A stretch of DNA of 64,000 bases from Hydractinia symbiolongicarpus (lineage: Eukaryota > Cnidaria > Hydrozoa > Anthoathecata > Hydractiniidae). Positions 47,571 through 60,750 of the stretch are shown piece after piece; the stretch's first letter is position 1, and each line of letters opens with the position of its first letter. A program made the position numbers and the translations under genes. The DNA is taken from assembly GCF_029227915.1 (NCBI RefSeq), contig NC_079876.1, positions 3,288,001 to 3,352,000 on the forward strand, in the 5' to 3' direction. The notes under the pieces were generated by a model. That model was not told where the DNA came from and ran no database searches. It worked only from the letters and a program-made list of their open reading frames with translations.

Positions 47571-50204
47571 ATGAGACTTGTAGTTTTCTTAAATGTTTTC
47601 ATTTTTGATGAGACGCTTAATGAAAGTGGTTTAATCGCCGGCAAACGAAAACCCGCGATTTCCCGTAAATCCCGGGCTTGGCTCGTATAGTCGAATGTAT
47701 ACAAAGAAAGTACCCTGTGAGTAAACTCATTTCCAAAACGATTTTTTAAATTATCTTTTCACCACTAAAACGCTTGAGACTTGTAGTTTTCAAAAATGTT
47801 TTCATTTTTGATGAGACGCTGAATAAAAGAAGTTTAATCGCCGGCAAACGAAAACCTGCGATTTCCAGTAAATCCCGGACTCGGCCCGTATAGTCAAAAG
47901 TATAAAAAGAAAGTACCCAGGGTGTAAACTCATTTCCCGAACGATTTTTAAAATTATTATTTCACCACTAAAGCCCATGAGACTTGTAGTTTTCAAAAAT
48001 GTTTTCATTTTTGATGAGACGCTTAATGAAAGAGGTTTAATCGCCGGAAAACGAAAACCCGCGATTTCCCGTAAATCCCGGGCTTGGCCCGTATAGTCGA
48101 ATGTATACAAAGAAAGTACCCAGGGAGTAAACTCGTTTCCAGAACGATTTTTTAAATTATTTTTTCACCACTAAAATGCATAAGACTTGTAGTTTTTAAA
48201 AATGTTTTCATTTTTGATGAAACGCTGAATAAAAGAAGTTTAATCGCTGGCAAACGAAAACCCGCGATTTCCCGTAAATCCCGGCTTGGCCCGTATAGTC
48301 AAAAGTATACAAAGAAGGTACCCAGGGAGTAAACGCATTTCCCGAACGATTTTTTAAATTATTTTTTCACCACTAAAACGCATGAGACTTGTAGTTTTCA
48401 AAAATGTTTTCATTTTTGATGAGACGCTGAATAAAAGCAGTTTAATCGCCGGTAAACGAAAACCCGCCATTTCCCGTAAACCCCGGACTCGGCCCGTATA
48501 GTCAAAAGTATAAAAAGAAATTACCCAGGGGGTAAACTCATTTTCCGAACGATTTTTAAAATTATTTTTTTCACCACTAAAACGCATGAGACTTGTAGTT
48601 TTCAAAAATGTTTTCATTTTTGATGAGACGCTTAATGAAAGAGGTTTAATCGCCGGAAAACGAAAACCCGCGATTTCCCGGAAATCCCGGGCTTGGCCCG
48701 TATAGTCGAATGTATACAAAAAAAGTACCCTGTGAGTAAACTCGTTTCCAGAACGATTTTTTAAATTATTTTTTCACCACTAAAATGCATAAGACTTGTA
48801 GTTTTTAAAAATGTTTTCATTTTTGATGAAACGCTTAATGAAAGAGGTTTAATCGCCGGAAAACGAAAACCCGCGATTTCCCGGAAATCCCGGGCTTGGC
48901 CCGTATAGTCGAATGTATACAAAGAAAGTACCAAGGGAGTAAACTCATTTTCCGAACGATTTTTTAAATTATTTTTTCACCACTACAACGCATGAGACTT
49001 GTAGTTTTCAAAAATGTTTTCATTTTTGATGAGACGCTTAATGAAAGAGGTTTAATCGCCGGCAAACGAAATCCCGCGATTTCCAGTAAATCCCGGGCTT
49101 GGCCCGTATAGTCGAATGTATACAAAGAAAGTACCCAGGGAGTAAACTCATTTCCCGAACGATTTTTTAATTTTTTTTTCACCACTAAAACGCATGAGAC
49201 TTGTAGTTTTCAAAAATGTTTTCATTTTTGATGAGACGGTTAATGAAAGAAGTTTAATAGCCGGCAATCGAAAACCCGCGATTTCCCGTAAATCCCGGGC
49301 TTGGCCCGTATAGTCGAATGTATACAAAGAAAGTACCCTGTGAGTAAACTCATTTCCCGAACGATTTTTTAAATTATCTTTTCACCACTAAAACGCATGA
49401 GACATGTAGTTTTCAAAAATGTTTTCATTTTTGATGAGACGCTGAATAAAAGAAGTTTAATCGCCGGCAAACGAAAACCCGCCATTTCCCGTAAACCCCG
49501 GACTCGACCGGTATAGTCAAAAGTACAAAGAAATTACCCAGGAAGTAAACTCAATTCCCGAACGATTTTTTATATTATTTTTTTACCCCTAAACGCATGA
49601 GACTTGTAGTTTTCAAAAATATTTTCATATTTGATGGGACGCTGAATAAAAGAAGTTTAATCGCCGGCAAACAAAAATCCGCGATTTCCCGTAAACCCCG
49701 GACTCGGCCCGCATAGTCAAAAGTATACAAAGAAAGTACCCAGGGAGTAAACTTATTTCCCGAACGATTTTTTAAATTATCTTTTCACCACTAAAACGCT
49801 TGAGACTTGTAGTTTTCAAAAATGTTTTCATTTTTGATGAGACGCTGAATAAAAGAAGTTTAATCGCCGACAAACGAAAACCCTCCATTTCCCGTAAACC
49901 CCGGACTCGGCCCGCATAGTCAAAAGTATACAAAGAAAGTACCCAGGGAGTAAACTCATTTCCGAACGATTTTTTAAATTATTTTTTCACCACTAAAACG
50001 CATGAGACTTGTAGTTTTCAAAAATGTTTTCATTTTTGATGAGACGCTGAATGAAAGAAGTTTAATCGCGGGCAAACGAAAACCTGCGATTTCCAGTAAA
50101 TCCCGGACTCGGCCCGTATAGTCAAAAGTATAAAAAGAAAGTACCCAGGGTGTAAACTCATTTCCCGAACGATTTTTAAAATTATTATTTCACCACTAAA
50201 GCCA
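47571..50204 (+). repeat. Third copy of the 14-mer, 13 monomers
   Basis: It repeats 44734 onward at +2,837 through landmarks 47774, 47977 ... 49397, 49597, 49800 and 50002. At the last unit it continues as the 42300-like form, without the switch seen at 47165, and then departs at 50205. Compared stretches look identical to the previous copy by eye. Confidence 0.85.
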
Positions 50205-51826
50205 ATGAGACTTGTAGTATTTAAAAATATTTTCATTTTTGATGAGACACTGAATAAAAGAAGTTTAATCGCCGGCAAACGAAAACCCGCGACTTCCCGT
50301 AAATCCCGGACTCGGCCCGTATAGTCAAAAGTATACAAAGAAAGTACCCAGGGAGTAAACTCATTTCCCGAACGATTTTTTAAATTATTTTTTCACCACT
50401 AAAACGCATGAGACTTGTAGTTTTCTGAAATGTTTTCATTTTTGATGAGACGCTTAATGAAAGTGGTTTAATCGCCGGCAAACGAAAACCCGCGATTTCC
50501 CGTAAATCCCGGGCTTGGCTCGTATAGTCGAATGTATACAAAGAAAGTACCCTGTGAGTAAACTCATTTCCAAAACGATTTTTTAAATTATCTTTTCACC
50601 ACTAAAACGCTTGAGACTTGTAGTTTTCAAAAATGTTTTCATTTTTGATGAGACGCTGAATAAAAGAAGTTTAATCGCCGGCAAACGAAAACCCGCCATT
50701 TCCCGTAAACTCCGGACTCGGCCCGCATAGTCAAAAGTATACAAAGAAAGTACCCAGGGAGTAAACTCATTTCCGAACGATTTTTTAAATTTTTTTTTCA
50801 CCACTAAAACGCATGAGACTTGTAGTTTTCAAAAATGTTTTCATTTTTGATGAGACGCTGAATAAAAGAAGTTTAATCGCAGGCAAACGAAAACCTGCGA
50901 TTTCCAGTAAATCCCGGACTCGGCCCGTATAGTCAAAAGTATACAAAGAAAGTACCCAGTGTGTAAACTCATTTCCCGAACGATTTTTTAAATTATTTTT
51001 TCACCACTAAAACCCATGAGACTTGTAGTTTTCAAAAATGTTTTCATTTTTGATGAGACGCTGAATAAAAGAAGTTTAATCGCAGGCAAACGAAAACCTG
51101 CGATTTCCAGTAAATCCCGGACTCGGCCCGTATAGTCAAAAGTATACAAGGAAAGTACCCAGTGAGTAAACTCATTTCCCGAACAAATTTTTAATTTATT
51201 TTTTCACCACTAAAACGCATGAGACTTGTAGTTTTCTGAAATGTTTTCATTTTTGATGAGACGCTTAATGAAAGTGGTTTAATCGCCGGCAAACGAAAAC
51301 CCGCGATTTCCCGTAAATCCCGGGCTTGGCTCGTATAGTCAAAAGTATACAAAGAAAGTACCCAGGGAGTAAACTCATTTCCGAACGATTTTTTAAATTA
51401 TTTTTTCACCACTAAAACGCATGAGACTTGTAGTTTTCAAAAATGTTTTCATTTTTGATGAGACGCTGAATGAAAGAAGTTTAATCGCGGGCAAACGAAA
51501 ACCTGCGATTTCCAGTAAATCCCGGACTCGGCCCGTATAGTCAGAAATATAAAAAGAAAGTACCCAGGGTGTAAACTCATTTCCCGAACGATTTTTAAAA
51601 TTATTATTTCACCACTAAAGCCAATGAGACTTGTAGTATTTAAAAATATTTTCATTTTTGATGAGACACTGAATAAAAGAAGTTTAATCGCCGGCAAACG
51701 AAAACCCGCGACTTCCCGTAAATCCCGGACTCGGCCCGTATAGTCAAAAGTATACAAAGAAAGTACCCAGGGAGTAAACTCATTTCCCGAACGATTTTTT
51801 AAATTATTTTTTCACCACTAAAACGC
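50002..51826 (+). repeat. Partial 7-mer periodicity, 1,419 bp
   Basis: The pair 50002 and 50205 ('gccaatgag', 'gagacactgaat') recurs at 51421 and 51624. Between them lies a 4-mer (50408, 50611, 50813, 51016) and a fifth unit at 51219. One difference is 'gtcagaaatat' near 51540 against 'gtcaaaagtat'. Confidence 0.78.
50408..51218 (+). repeat. 4-mer of the 'ttctgaaatg' type
   Basis: Four units: 'ttctgaaatg', 'gcttgag' with 'aaactccgg', then two 'cgcaggc' units. It corresponds to 52436-53246 at +2,028 bp and to 23682-24492 about 27 kb to the left, where the third unit reads 'cgcgggc'. Confidence 0.78.
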
Positions 51827-52435
51827 ATGAGACTTGTAGTTTTCTTAAATGTTTTCATTTTTGATGAGACGCCTAATGAAAGTGGTTTAATCGCCGGAAA
51901 ACGAAAACCCGCGATTTCCCGTAAATCCCGGGCTTGGCTCGTATAGTCGAATGTATACAAAGAAAGTACCCTGTGAGTAAACTCATTTCCAAAACGATTT
52001 TTTAAATTATCTTTTCACCACTAAAACGCTTGAGACTTGTAGTTTTCAAAAATGTTTTCATTTTTGATGAGACGCTGAATAAAAGAAGTTTAATCGCCGG
52101 CAAACGAAAACCTGCGATTTCCAGTAAATCCCGGACTCGGCCCGTATAGTCAAAAGTATAAAAAGAAAGTACCCAGGGTGTAAACTCATTTCCCGAACGA
52201 TTTTTAAAATTATTATTTCACCACTAAAGCCCATGAGACTTGTAGTATTTAAAAATATTTTCATTTTTGATGAGACGCTGAATAAAAGAAGTTTAATCGC
52301 CGGCAAACGAAAACCCGCGACTTCCCGTAAATCCCGGACTCGGCCCGTATAGTCAAAAGTATACAAAGAAAGTACCCAGGGAGTAAACTCATTTCCCGAA
52401 CGATTTTTTAAATTATTTTTTCACCACTAAAACGC
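51827..52435 (+). repeat. Three monomers resembling the start of the 10-mer
   Basis: Landmarks 51827 ('ttcttaaatg'), 52030 ('gcttgag') and 52233 ('aaagcccatgag') match the first two units of the 10-mer and a unit of the 42502 type. This links the 42-50 kb and 50-53 kb regions. Confidence 0.75.
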
Positions 52436-53448
52436 ATGAGACTTGTAGTTTTCTGAAATGTTTTCATTTTTGATGAGACGCTTAATGAAAGTGGTTTAAT
52501 CGCCGGCAAACGAAAACCCGCGATTTCCCGTAAATCCCGGGCTTGGCTCGTATAGTCGAATGTATACAAAGAAAGTACCCTGTGAGTAAACTCATTTCCA
52601 AAACGATTTTTTAAATTATCTTTTTACCACTAAAACGCTTGAGACTTGTAGTTTTCAAAAATGTTTTCATTTTTGATGAGACGCTGAATAAAAGAAGTTT
52701 AATCGCCGGCAAACGAAAACCCGCCATTTCCCGTAAACTCCGGACTCGGCCCGCATAGTCAAAAGTATACAAAGAAAGTACCCAGGGAGTAAACTCATTT
52801 CCGAACGATTTTTTAAATTTTTTTTTCACCACTAAAACGCATGAGACTTGTAGTTTTCAAAAATGTTTTCATTTTTGATGAGACGCTGAATAAAAGAAGT
52901 TTAATCGCGGGCAAACGAAAACCTGCGATTTCCAGTAAATCCCGGACTCGGCCCGTATAGTCAAAAGTATACAAAGAAAGTACCCAGGGTGTAAACTCAT
53001 TTCCCGAACGATTTTTTAAATTATTTTTTCACCACTAAAACCCATGAGATTTGTAGTTTTCAAAAATGTTTTCATTTTTGATGAGACGCTGAATAAAAGA
53101 AGTTTAATCGCAGGCAAACGAAAACCTGCGATTTCCAGTAAATCCCGGACTCGGCCCGTATAGTCAAAAGTATACAAGGAAAGTACCCAGTGAGTAAACT
53201 CATTTCCCGAACGAATTTTTAATTTATTTTTTCACCACTAAAACGCATGAGACTTGTAGTTTTCTGAAATGTTTTCATTTTTGATGAGACGCTGAATAAA
53301 AGAAATTTAATCGCCGGCAAACGAAAACCCGCCATTTCCCGTAAACTCCGGACTCCGCCCGCATAGTCAAAAGTATACAAAGAAAGTACCCAGGGAGTAA
53401 ACTCATTTCCGAACGATTTTTTAAATTATTATTTCACCACTAAAGCCC
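52436..53448 (+). repeat. 4-mer of the 'ttctgaaatg' type plus one extra unit
   Basis: Landmarks are 52436, 52639, 52841 and 53044, then 53247, which again begins with 'ttctgaaatg' and continues as a 'aaatttaatcgcc' unit like that near 23938. The segment from 23682 to 25220 is therefore matched here with one extra monomer. Confidence 0.78.
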
Positions 53449-54176
53449 ATGAGACTTGTAGTTTTCAAAAATGTTTTCATTTTTGATGAGACGCTGAATA
53501 AAAGCAGTTTAATCGCCGGCAATCGAAAACCCGCGATTTCCCGTAAATCCCGGGCTTGGCCCGTATAGTCGAATGTATACAAAGAAAGTACCCTGTGAGT
53601 AAACTCACTTCCCGAACGATTTTTTAAATTATTTTTTCACCACTAAAACGCATGAGACTTGTAGTTTTCAGAAATGTTTTCATTTTTGATGAGACGCTTA
53701 ATGAAAGTGGTTTAATTGCCAGCAAACGAAAACCCGCGATTTCCCGTAAATCCCGGGCTTGGCCCGTATAGTCGAATGTATACAAAGAAAGTACCATGTG
53801 AGTAAACTCATTTCCAAAACGATTTTTTAAATTATCTTTTCACCACTAAAACGCATGAAACTTGTAGTTTTCAAAAATGTTTTCATTTTTGATGAGACGC
53901 TGAATAAAAGAAGTTTAATCGCCGGCAAACGAAAACCCGCCATTTCCCGTAAACTCCGGACTCGACCGGTATAGTCAAAAGTATACAAAGAAAGTACCCA
54001 GGGAGTAAACTCATTTTCTGAACGATTTTTTATATTATTTTTTTACCACTAAACGCATGAGACTTGTAGTTTTCAAAAATATTTTCATATTTGATGGGAC
54101 GCTGAATAAAAGAAGTTTAATCGCCGGCAAACGAAAATCCGCGATTTCCCGTAAATCCCGGACTCGGTCCGTATAA
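53449..54176 (+). repeat. Segment shared with 24493-25220 and, in part, with 62578 onward
   Basis: Three array positions share this run of units: offset -28,956 bp to 24493, and offset +8,926 bp from 53652 to 62578. Linked markers are 'ttcagaaatg' with 'aattgccagc', then 'gaaac' with 'aaactccggactcgaccgg', then 'catatttgatggg'. Confidence 0.82.
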
Positions 54177-57100
54177 TCAAAAGTATACAAAGAAAGTACC
54201 CAGGGAGTAAACTCATTTCCCGAACGATTTTTTAAATTTTTTTTCACCACTAAAACGCATGAGACTTGTAGTTTTCAAAAATGTTTTCATTTTTGATGAG
54301 ACGCTTAATGAAAGAGGTTAAATCGCCGGAAAACGAAAACCCGCGATTTCACGTAAATCCCGGGCTTGGCCCGTATAGTCGAATGTATACAAAGAAAGTA
54401 CCCTGTGAGTAAACTCGTTTCCAGAACGATTTTTTAAATTATTTTTTCACCACTAAAATGCATAAGACTTGTAGTTTTTAAAAATGTTTTCATTTTTGAT
54501 GAAACGCGGACTAAAAGCAGTTTCATCGCCGGCAAACGAAAACCTGCGATTTCCCGTAAATCCCGGACTCGGTCCGTATAGTCAAAAGCATACAAAGAAA
54601 GTACCCAGGGAGTAAACTCAATTCCCGAACGATTTTTTAAATTATTTTTTCACCACTAAAACGCATGAGACTTGTAGTTTTCAAAAATGTTTTCATTTTT
54701 GATGAGACGCTGAATAAAAGAAGTTTAATCGCCGGGAAACGAAAACCTGCGATTTCCCGTAAATCCCGGACTCGGCACGTATAGTCAAAAGTATACAAAG
54801 AAAGTAGCCAGGGAGTAAACTCATTTCCCAAACGATTATTTAAAGTATTATTTCACCACTAAAGCCCATGAGACTTGTAGTTTTTAAAAAAGTTTTCATT
54901 TTTGGAGAGACGCTGAATAAAAGAAGTTTAATCGCCGGCAAACGAAAATCCGCGATTTCCCGTAAATCCCGGACTCGGCCCGTATAATCAAAAGTATACA
55001 AAGAAAGTACCCAGCGAGTAAACTCATTTCCCGAACGATTTTTTAAATTTTTTTTCACCACTAAAACGCATGAGACTTGTAGTTTTCAAAAATGTTTTCA
55101 TTTTTGATGAGACGCTTAATGAAAGAGGTTTAATCGCCGGAAAACGAAAACCCGGGATTTCACGTAAATCCCGGGCTTGGCCCGTATAGTCGAATGTATA
55201 CAAAGAAAGTACCCTGTGAGTAAACTCGTTTCCAGAACGATTTTTTAAATTATTTTTTCACCACTAAAATGCATAAGACTTGTAGTTTTTAAAAATGTTT
55301 TCATTTTTGTTGAAACGCGGAATAAAAGAAGTTTAATCGCCGGCAAACGAAAACCCGCGATTTCCCGTAAATCCCGGCTTGGCCCGTATAGTCAAAAGTA
55401 TACAAAGAAAGTACCCAGGGAGTAAACTCATTCCCCGAACGATTTTTTAAATTATTTTTTCACCACTAAAACGCATGAGACTTGTTGTTTTCAAAAATGT
55501 TTTCATTTTTGATGAGACGCTGAATAAAAGCAGTTTAATCGCCGGCAAACGAAAACCTGCGATTTCCCGTAAATCCCGGACTCGGTCCGTATAGTCAAAA
55601 GCATACAAAGAAAGTACCCAGGGAGTAAACTCATTTCCAGAACGATTTTTTAAATTATTTTTTCACCACTAAAACGCATGAGACTTGTAGTTTTCAAAAA
55701 TGTTTTCATTTTTGATGAGACGCTGAATAAAAGAAGTTTAATCGCCGGGAAACGAAAACCTGCGATTTCCCGTAAATCCCGGACTCGGCACGTATAGTCA
55801 AAAGTATACAAAGAAAGTACCCAGGGAGTAAACTCATTTCCCAAAGGATTATTTAAATTATTATTTCACCACTAAAGCCCATGAGACTTGTAGTTTTTAA
55901 AAATGTTTTCATTTTTGATGAGACGCTGAATAAAAGAAGTTTAATCGCCGGCAAACGAAAACCCGCGATTTTCCGTAAATCCTGGACTCGGCCGGTATAG
56001 TCAAAAGTATACAAAGAAAGTACCCACGGTGTAAACTCATTTCCCGAACGATTTTTTAAGTTATTATTTCACCACTAAAGCCCATGAGACTTGTAGTATT
56101 TAAAAATATTTTCATTTTTGATGAGACGCTGAATAAAAGAAGTTTAATCGCCGGCAAACGAAAACCCGCGACTTCCCGTAAATCCCGGACTCGGCCCGTA
56201 TAGTCAAAAGTATACAAAGAAAGTACCCAGGGAGTAAACTCCTTTCCCGAACGATTTTTTAAATTATTTTTTCACCACTAAAACGCATGAGACTTGAAGT
56301 TTTCAAAAATGTTTTCATTTTTGATGAGACGCTGAATAAAAGAAGTTTAATCGCGGGCAAACGAAAACCTGCGATTTCCAGTAAATCCCGGACTCGGCCG
56401 GTATAGTCAAAAGTATACAAAGAAAGTACCCACGGTGTAAACTCATTTCCCGAACGATTTTTTAAATTATTATTTCACCACTAAAGCCCATGAGACTTGT
56501 AGTATTTAAAAATATTTTCCTTTTTGATGAGACGCTGAATAAAAGAAGTTTAATCGCCGGCAAACGAAAACCCGCGACTTCCCGTAAATCCCGGACTCGG
56601 CCCGTATAGTCAAAAGTATACAAAGAATGTACCCAGGGAGTAAACTCATTTCCCGAACGATTTTATAAATTATTTTTTCACCACTAAAACGCATGAGACT
56701 TGTAGTTTTCAAAAATGTTTTCATTTTTGACGAGACGTTGAATAAAAGAAGTTTAATCGCCGGCAAACGAAAACCTGCGATTTCCCGTAAATTCCAGACT
56801 CGGCTCGTATAGTCCAAAGTATACAAAGAAAGTAACCAGTGAGTAAACTCATTTCCCGAACGAATTTTTAAATTCTTATTTCACCACTAAAGCCCATGAG
56901 ACTTGTAGTTTTTAAAAATGTTTTCATTTTTGATGAGACGCTGAATAAAAGAAGTTTAATCGCGGGCAAACGAAAACCTGCGATTTCCAGTAAATCCCGG
57001 ACTCGGCCGGTATAGTCAAAAGTATACAAAGAAAGTACCCACGGTGTAAACTCATTTCCCGAACGATTTTTTAAATTATTATTTCACCACTAAAGCCCAT

Positions 57101-57524
57101 GAGACTTGTAGTATTTAAAAATATTTTCATTATTGATGAGACGCTGAATAAAAGAAGTTTAATCGCCGGCAAACGAAAACCCGCGACTTCCCGTAAATCC
57201 CGGACTCGGCCCGTATAGTCAAAAGTATACAAAGAAAGTACCCAGGGAGTAAACTCCTTTCCCGAACGATTTTTTAAATTATTTTTTCACCACTAAAACG
57301 CATGAGACTTGTAGTTTTCAAAAATGTTTTCATTTTTGATGAGACGCTGAATAAAAGAAGTTTAATCGCCGGCAAACGAAAACCCGCGACTTCCCGTAAA
57401 TCCCGGACTCGGCCCGTATAGTCAAAAGTATACAAAGAATGTACCCAGGGAGTAAACTCATTTCCCGAACGATTTTATAAATTATTTTTTCACCACTAAA
57501 ACGCATGAGACTTGTAGTTTTCAA
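54077..57524 (+). repeat. 17-monomer block, 3,448 bp, first copy
   Basis: It matches 57525 onward at +3,448 bp up to the unit at 55070, and at +3,246 bp from the unit at 55475 (unique marker 'cttgttgtttt'). The unit at 55273 ('ataag', 'tttgttgaaacgcgg') has no counterpart in the second copy. The block also holds the 'cacggtg', 'cattattgatg' and 'gacgttgaat' units that later form the 812-bp 4-mer. Confidence 0.85.
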
Positions 57525-60500
57525 AAATATTTTCATATTTGATGGGACGCTGAATAAAAGAAGTTTAATCGCCGGCAAACGAAAATCCGCGATTTCCCGT
57601 AAATCCCGGACTCGGTCCGTATAATCAAAAGTATACAAAGAAAGTACCCAGGGAGTAAACTCATTTCCCGAACGATTTTTTAAATTTTTTTTCACCACTA
57701 AAACGCATGAGACTTGTAGTTTTCAAAAATGTTTTCATTTTTGATGAGACGCTTAATGAAAGAGGTTAAATCGCCGGAAAACGAAAACCCGCGATTTCAC
57801 GTAAATCCCGGGCTTGGCCCGTATAGTCGAATGTATACAAAGAAAGTACCCTGTGAGTAAACTCGTTTCCAGAACGATTTTTTAAATTATTTTTTCACCA
57901 CTAAAATGCATAAGACTTGTAGTTTTTAAAAATGTTTTCATTTTTGATGAAACGCGGACTAAAAGCAGTTTCATCGCCGGCAAACGAAAACCTGCGATTT
58001 CCCGTAAATCCCGGACTCGGTCCGTATAGTCAAAAGCATACAAAGAAAGTACCCAGGGAGTAAACTCAATTCCCGAACGATTTTTTAAATTATTTTTTCA
58101 CCACTAAAACGCATGAGACTTGTAGTTTTCAAAAATGTTTTCATTTTTGATGAGACGCTGAATAAAAGAAGTTTAATCGCCGGGAAACGAAAACCTGCGA
58201 TTTCCCGTAAATCCCGGACTCGGCACGTATAGTCAAAAGTATACAAAGAAAGTACCCAGGGAGTAAACTCATTTCCCAAACGATTATTTAAAGTATTATT
58301 TCACCACTAAAGCCCATGAGACTTGTAGTTTTTAAAAAAGTTTTCATTTTTGGAGAGACGCTGAATAAAAGAAGTTTAATCGCCGGCAAACGAAAATCCG
58401 CGATTTCCCGTAAATCCCGGACTCGGCCCGTATAATCAAAAGTATACAAAGAAAGTACCCAGCGAGTAAACTCATTTCCCGAACGATTTTTTAAATTTTT
58501 TTTCACCACTAAAACGCATGAGACTTGTAGTTTTCAAAAATGTTTTCATTTTTGATGAGACGCTTAATGAAAGAGGTTTAATCGCCGGAAAACGAAAACC
58601 CGGGATTTCACGTAAATCCCGGGCTTGGCCCGTATAGTCGAATGTATACAAAGAAAGTACCCTGTGAGTAAACTCGTTTCCAGAACGATTTTTTAAATTA
58701 TTTTTTCACCACTAAAACGCATGAGACTTGTTGTTTTCAAAAATGTTTTCATTTTTGATGAGACGCTGAATAAAAGCAGTTTAATCGCCGGCAAACGAAA
58801 ACCTGCGATTTCCCGTAAATCCCGGACTCGGTCCGTATAGTCAAAAGCATACAAAGAAAGTACCCAGGGAGTAAACTCATTTCCAGAACGATTTTTTAAA
58901 TTATTTTTTCACCACTAAAACGCATGAGACTTGTAGTTTTCAAAAATGTTTTCATTTTTGATGAGACGCTGAATAAAAGAAGTTTAATCGCCGGGAAACG
59001 AAAACCTGCGATTTCCCGTAAATCCCGGACTCGGCACGTATAGTCAAAAGTATACAAAGAAAGTACCCAGGGAGTAAACTCATTTCCCAAAGGATTATTT
59101 AAATTATTATTTCACCACTAAAGCCCATGAGACTTGTAGTTTTTAAAAATGTTTTCATTTTTGATGAGACGCTGAATAAAAGAAGTTTAATCGCCGGCAA
59201 ACGAAAACCCGCGATTTTCCGTAAATCCTGGACTCGGCCGGTATAGTCAAAAGTATACAAAGAAAGTACCCACGGTGTAAACTCATTTCCCGAACGATTT
59301 TTTAAGTTATTATTTCACCACTAAAGCCCATGAGACTTGTAGTATTTAAAAATATTTTCATTTTTGATGAGACGCTGAATAAAAGAAGTTTAATCGCCGG
59401 CAAACGAAAACCCGCGACTTCCCGTAAATCCCGGACTCGGCCCGTATAGTCAAAAGTATACAAAGAAAGTACCCAGGGAGTAAACTCCTTTCCCGAACGA
59501 TTTTTTAAATTATTTTTTCACCACTAAAACGCATGAGACTTGAAGTTTTCAAAAATGTTTTCATTTTTGATGAGACGCTGAATAAAAGAAGTTTAATCGC
59601 GGGCAAACGAAAACCTGCGATTTCCAGTAAATCCCGGACTCGGCCGGTATAGTCAAAAGTATACAAAGAAAGTACCCACGGTGTAAACTCATTTCCCGAA
59701 CGATTTTTTAAATTATTATTTCACCACTAAAGCCCATGAGACTTGTAGTATTTAAAAATATTTTCCTTTTTGATGAGACGCTGAATAAAAGAAGTTTAAT
59801 CGCCGGCAAACGAAAACCCGCGACTTCCCGTAAATCCCGGACTCGGCCCGTATAGTCAAAAGTATACAAAGAATGTACCCAGGGAGTAAACTCATTTCCC
59901 GAACGATTTTATAAATTATTTTTTCACCACTAAAACGCATGAGACTTGTAGTTTTCAAAAATGTTTTCATTTTTGATGAGACGTTGAATAAAAGAAGTTT
60001 AATCGCCGGCAAACGAAAACCTGCGATTTCCCGTAAATTCCAGACTCGGCTCGTATAGTCCAAAGTATACAAAGAAAGTAACCAGTGAGTAAACTCATTT
60101 CCCGAACGAATTTTTAAATTCTTATTTCACCACTAAAGCCCATGAGACTTGTAGTTTTTAAAAATGTTTTCATTTTTGATGAGACGCTGAATAAAAGAAG
60201 TTTAATCGCGGGCAAACGAAAACCTGCGATTTCCAGTAAATCCCGGACTCGGCCGGTATAGTCAAAAGTATACAAAGAAAGTACCCACGGTGTAAACTCA
60301 TTTCCCGAACGATTTTTTAAATTATTATTTCACCACTAAAGCCCATGAGACTTGTAGTATTTAAAAATATTTTCATTATTGATGAGACGCTGAATAAAAG
60401 AAGTTTAATCGCCGGCAAACGAAAACCCGCGACTTCCCGTAAATCCCGGACTCGGCCCGTATAGTCAAAAGTATACAAAGAAAGTACCCAGGGAGTAAAC

Positions 60501-60750
60501 TCCTTTCCCGAACGATTTTTTAAATTATTTTTTCACCACTAAAACGCATGAGACTTGTAGTTTTCAAAAATGTTTTCATTTTTGATGAGACGCTGAATAA
60601 AAGAAGTTTAATCGCCGGCAAACGAAAACCCGCGACTTCCCGTAAATCCCGGACTCGGCCCGTATAGTCAAAAGTATACAAAGAATGTACCCAGGGAGTA
60701 AACTCATTTCCCGAACGATTTTATAAATTATTTTTTCACCACTAAAACGC
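57525..60750 (+). repeat. 17-monomer block, second copy, one monomer shorter
   Basis: It begins inside the chimeric unit at 57505, which starts with the neighbouring 'ttttataaattatt' context and continues as 'aatattttcatatttgatggg'. The missing monomer would lie near 58710, where 'gtttccagaacg' now leads straight into 'cttgttgtttt'. Shared rare markers are 'tttttggagagacg' (54902, 58350), 'cccagcgag', and 'gatttcacgtaaatcc'. Confidence 0.85.
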
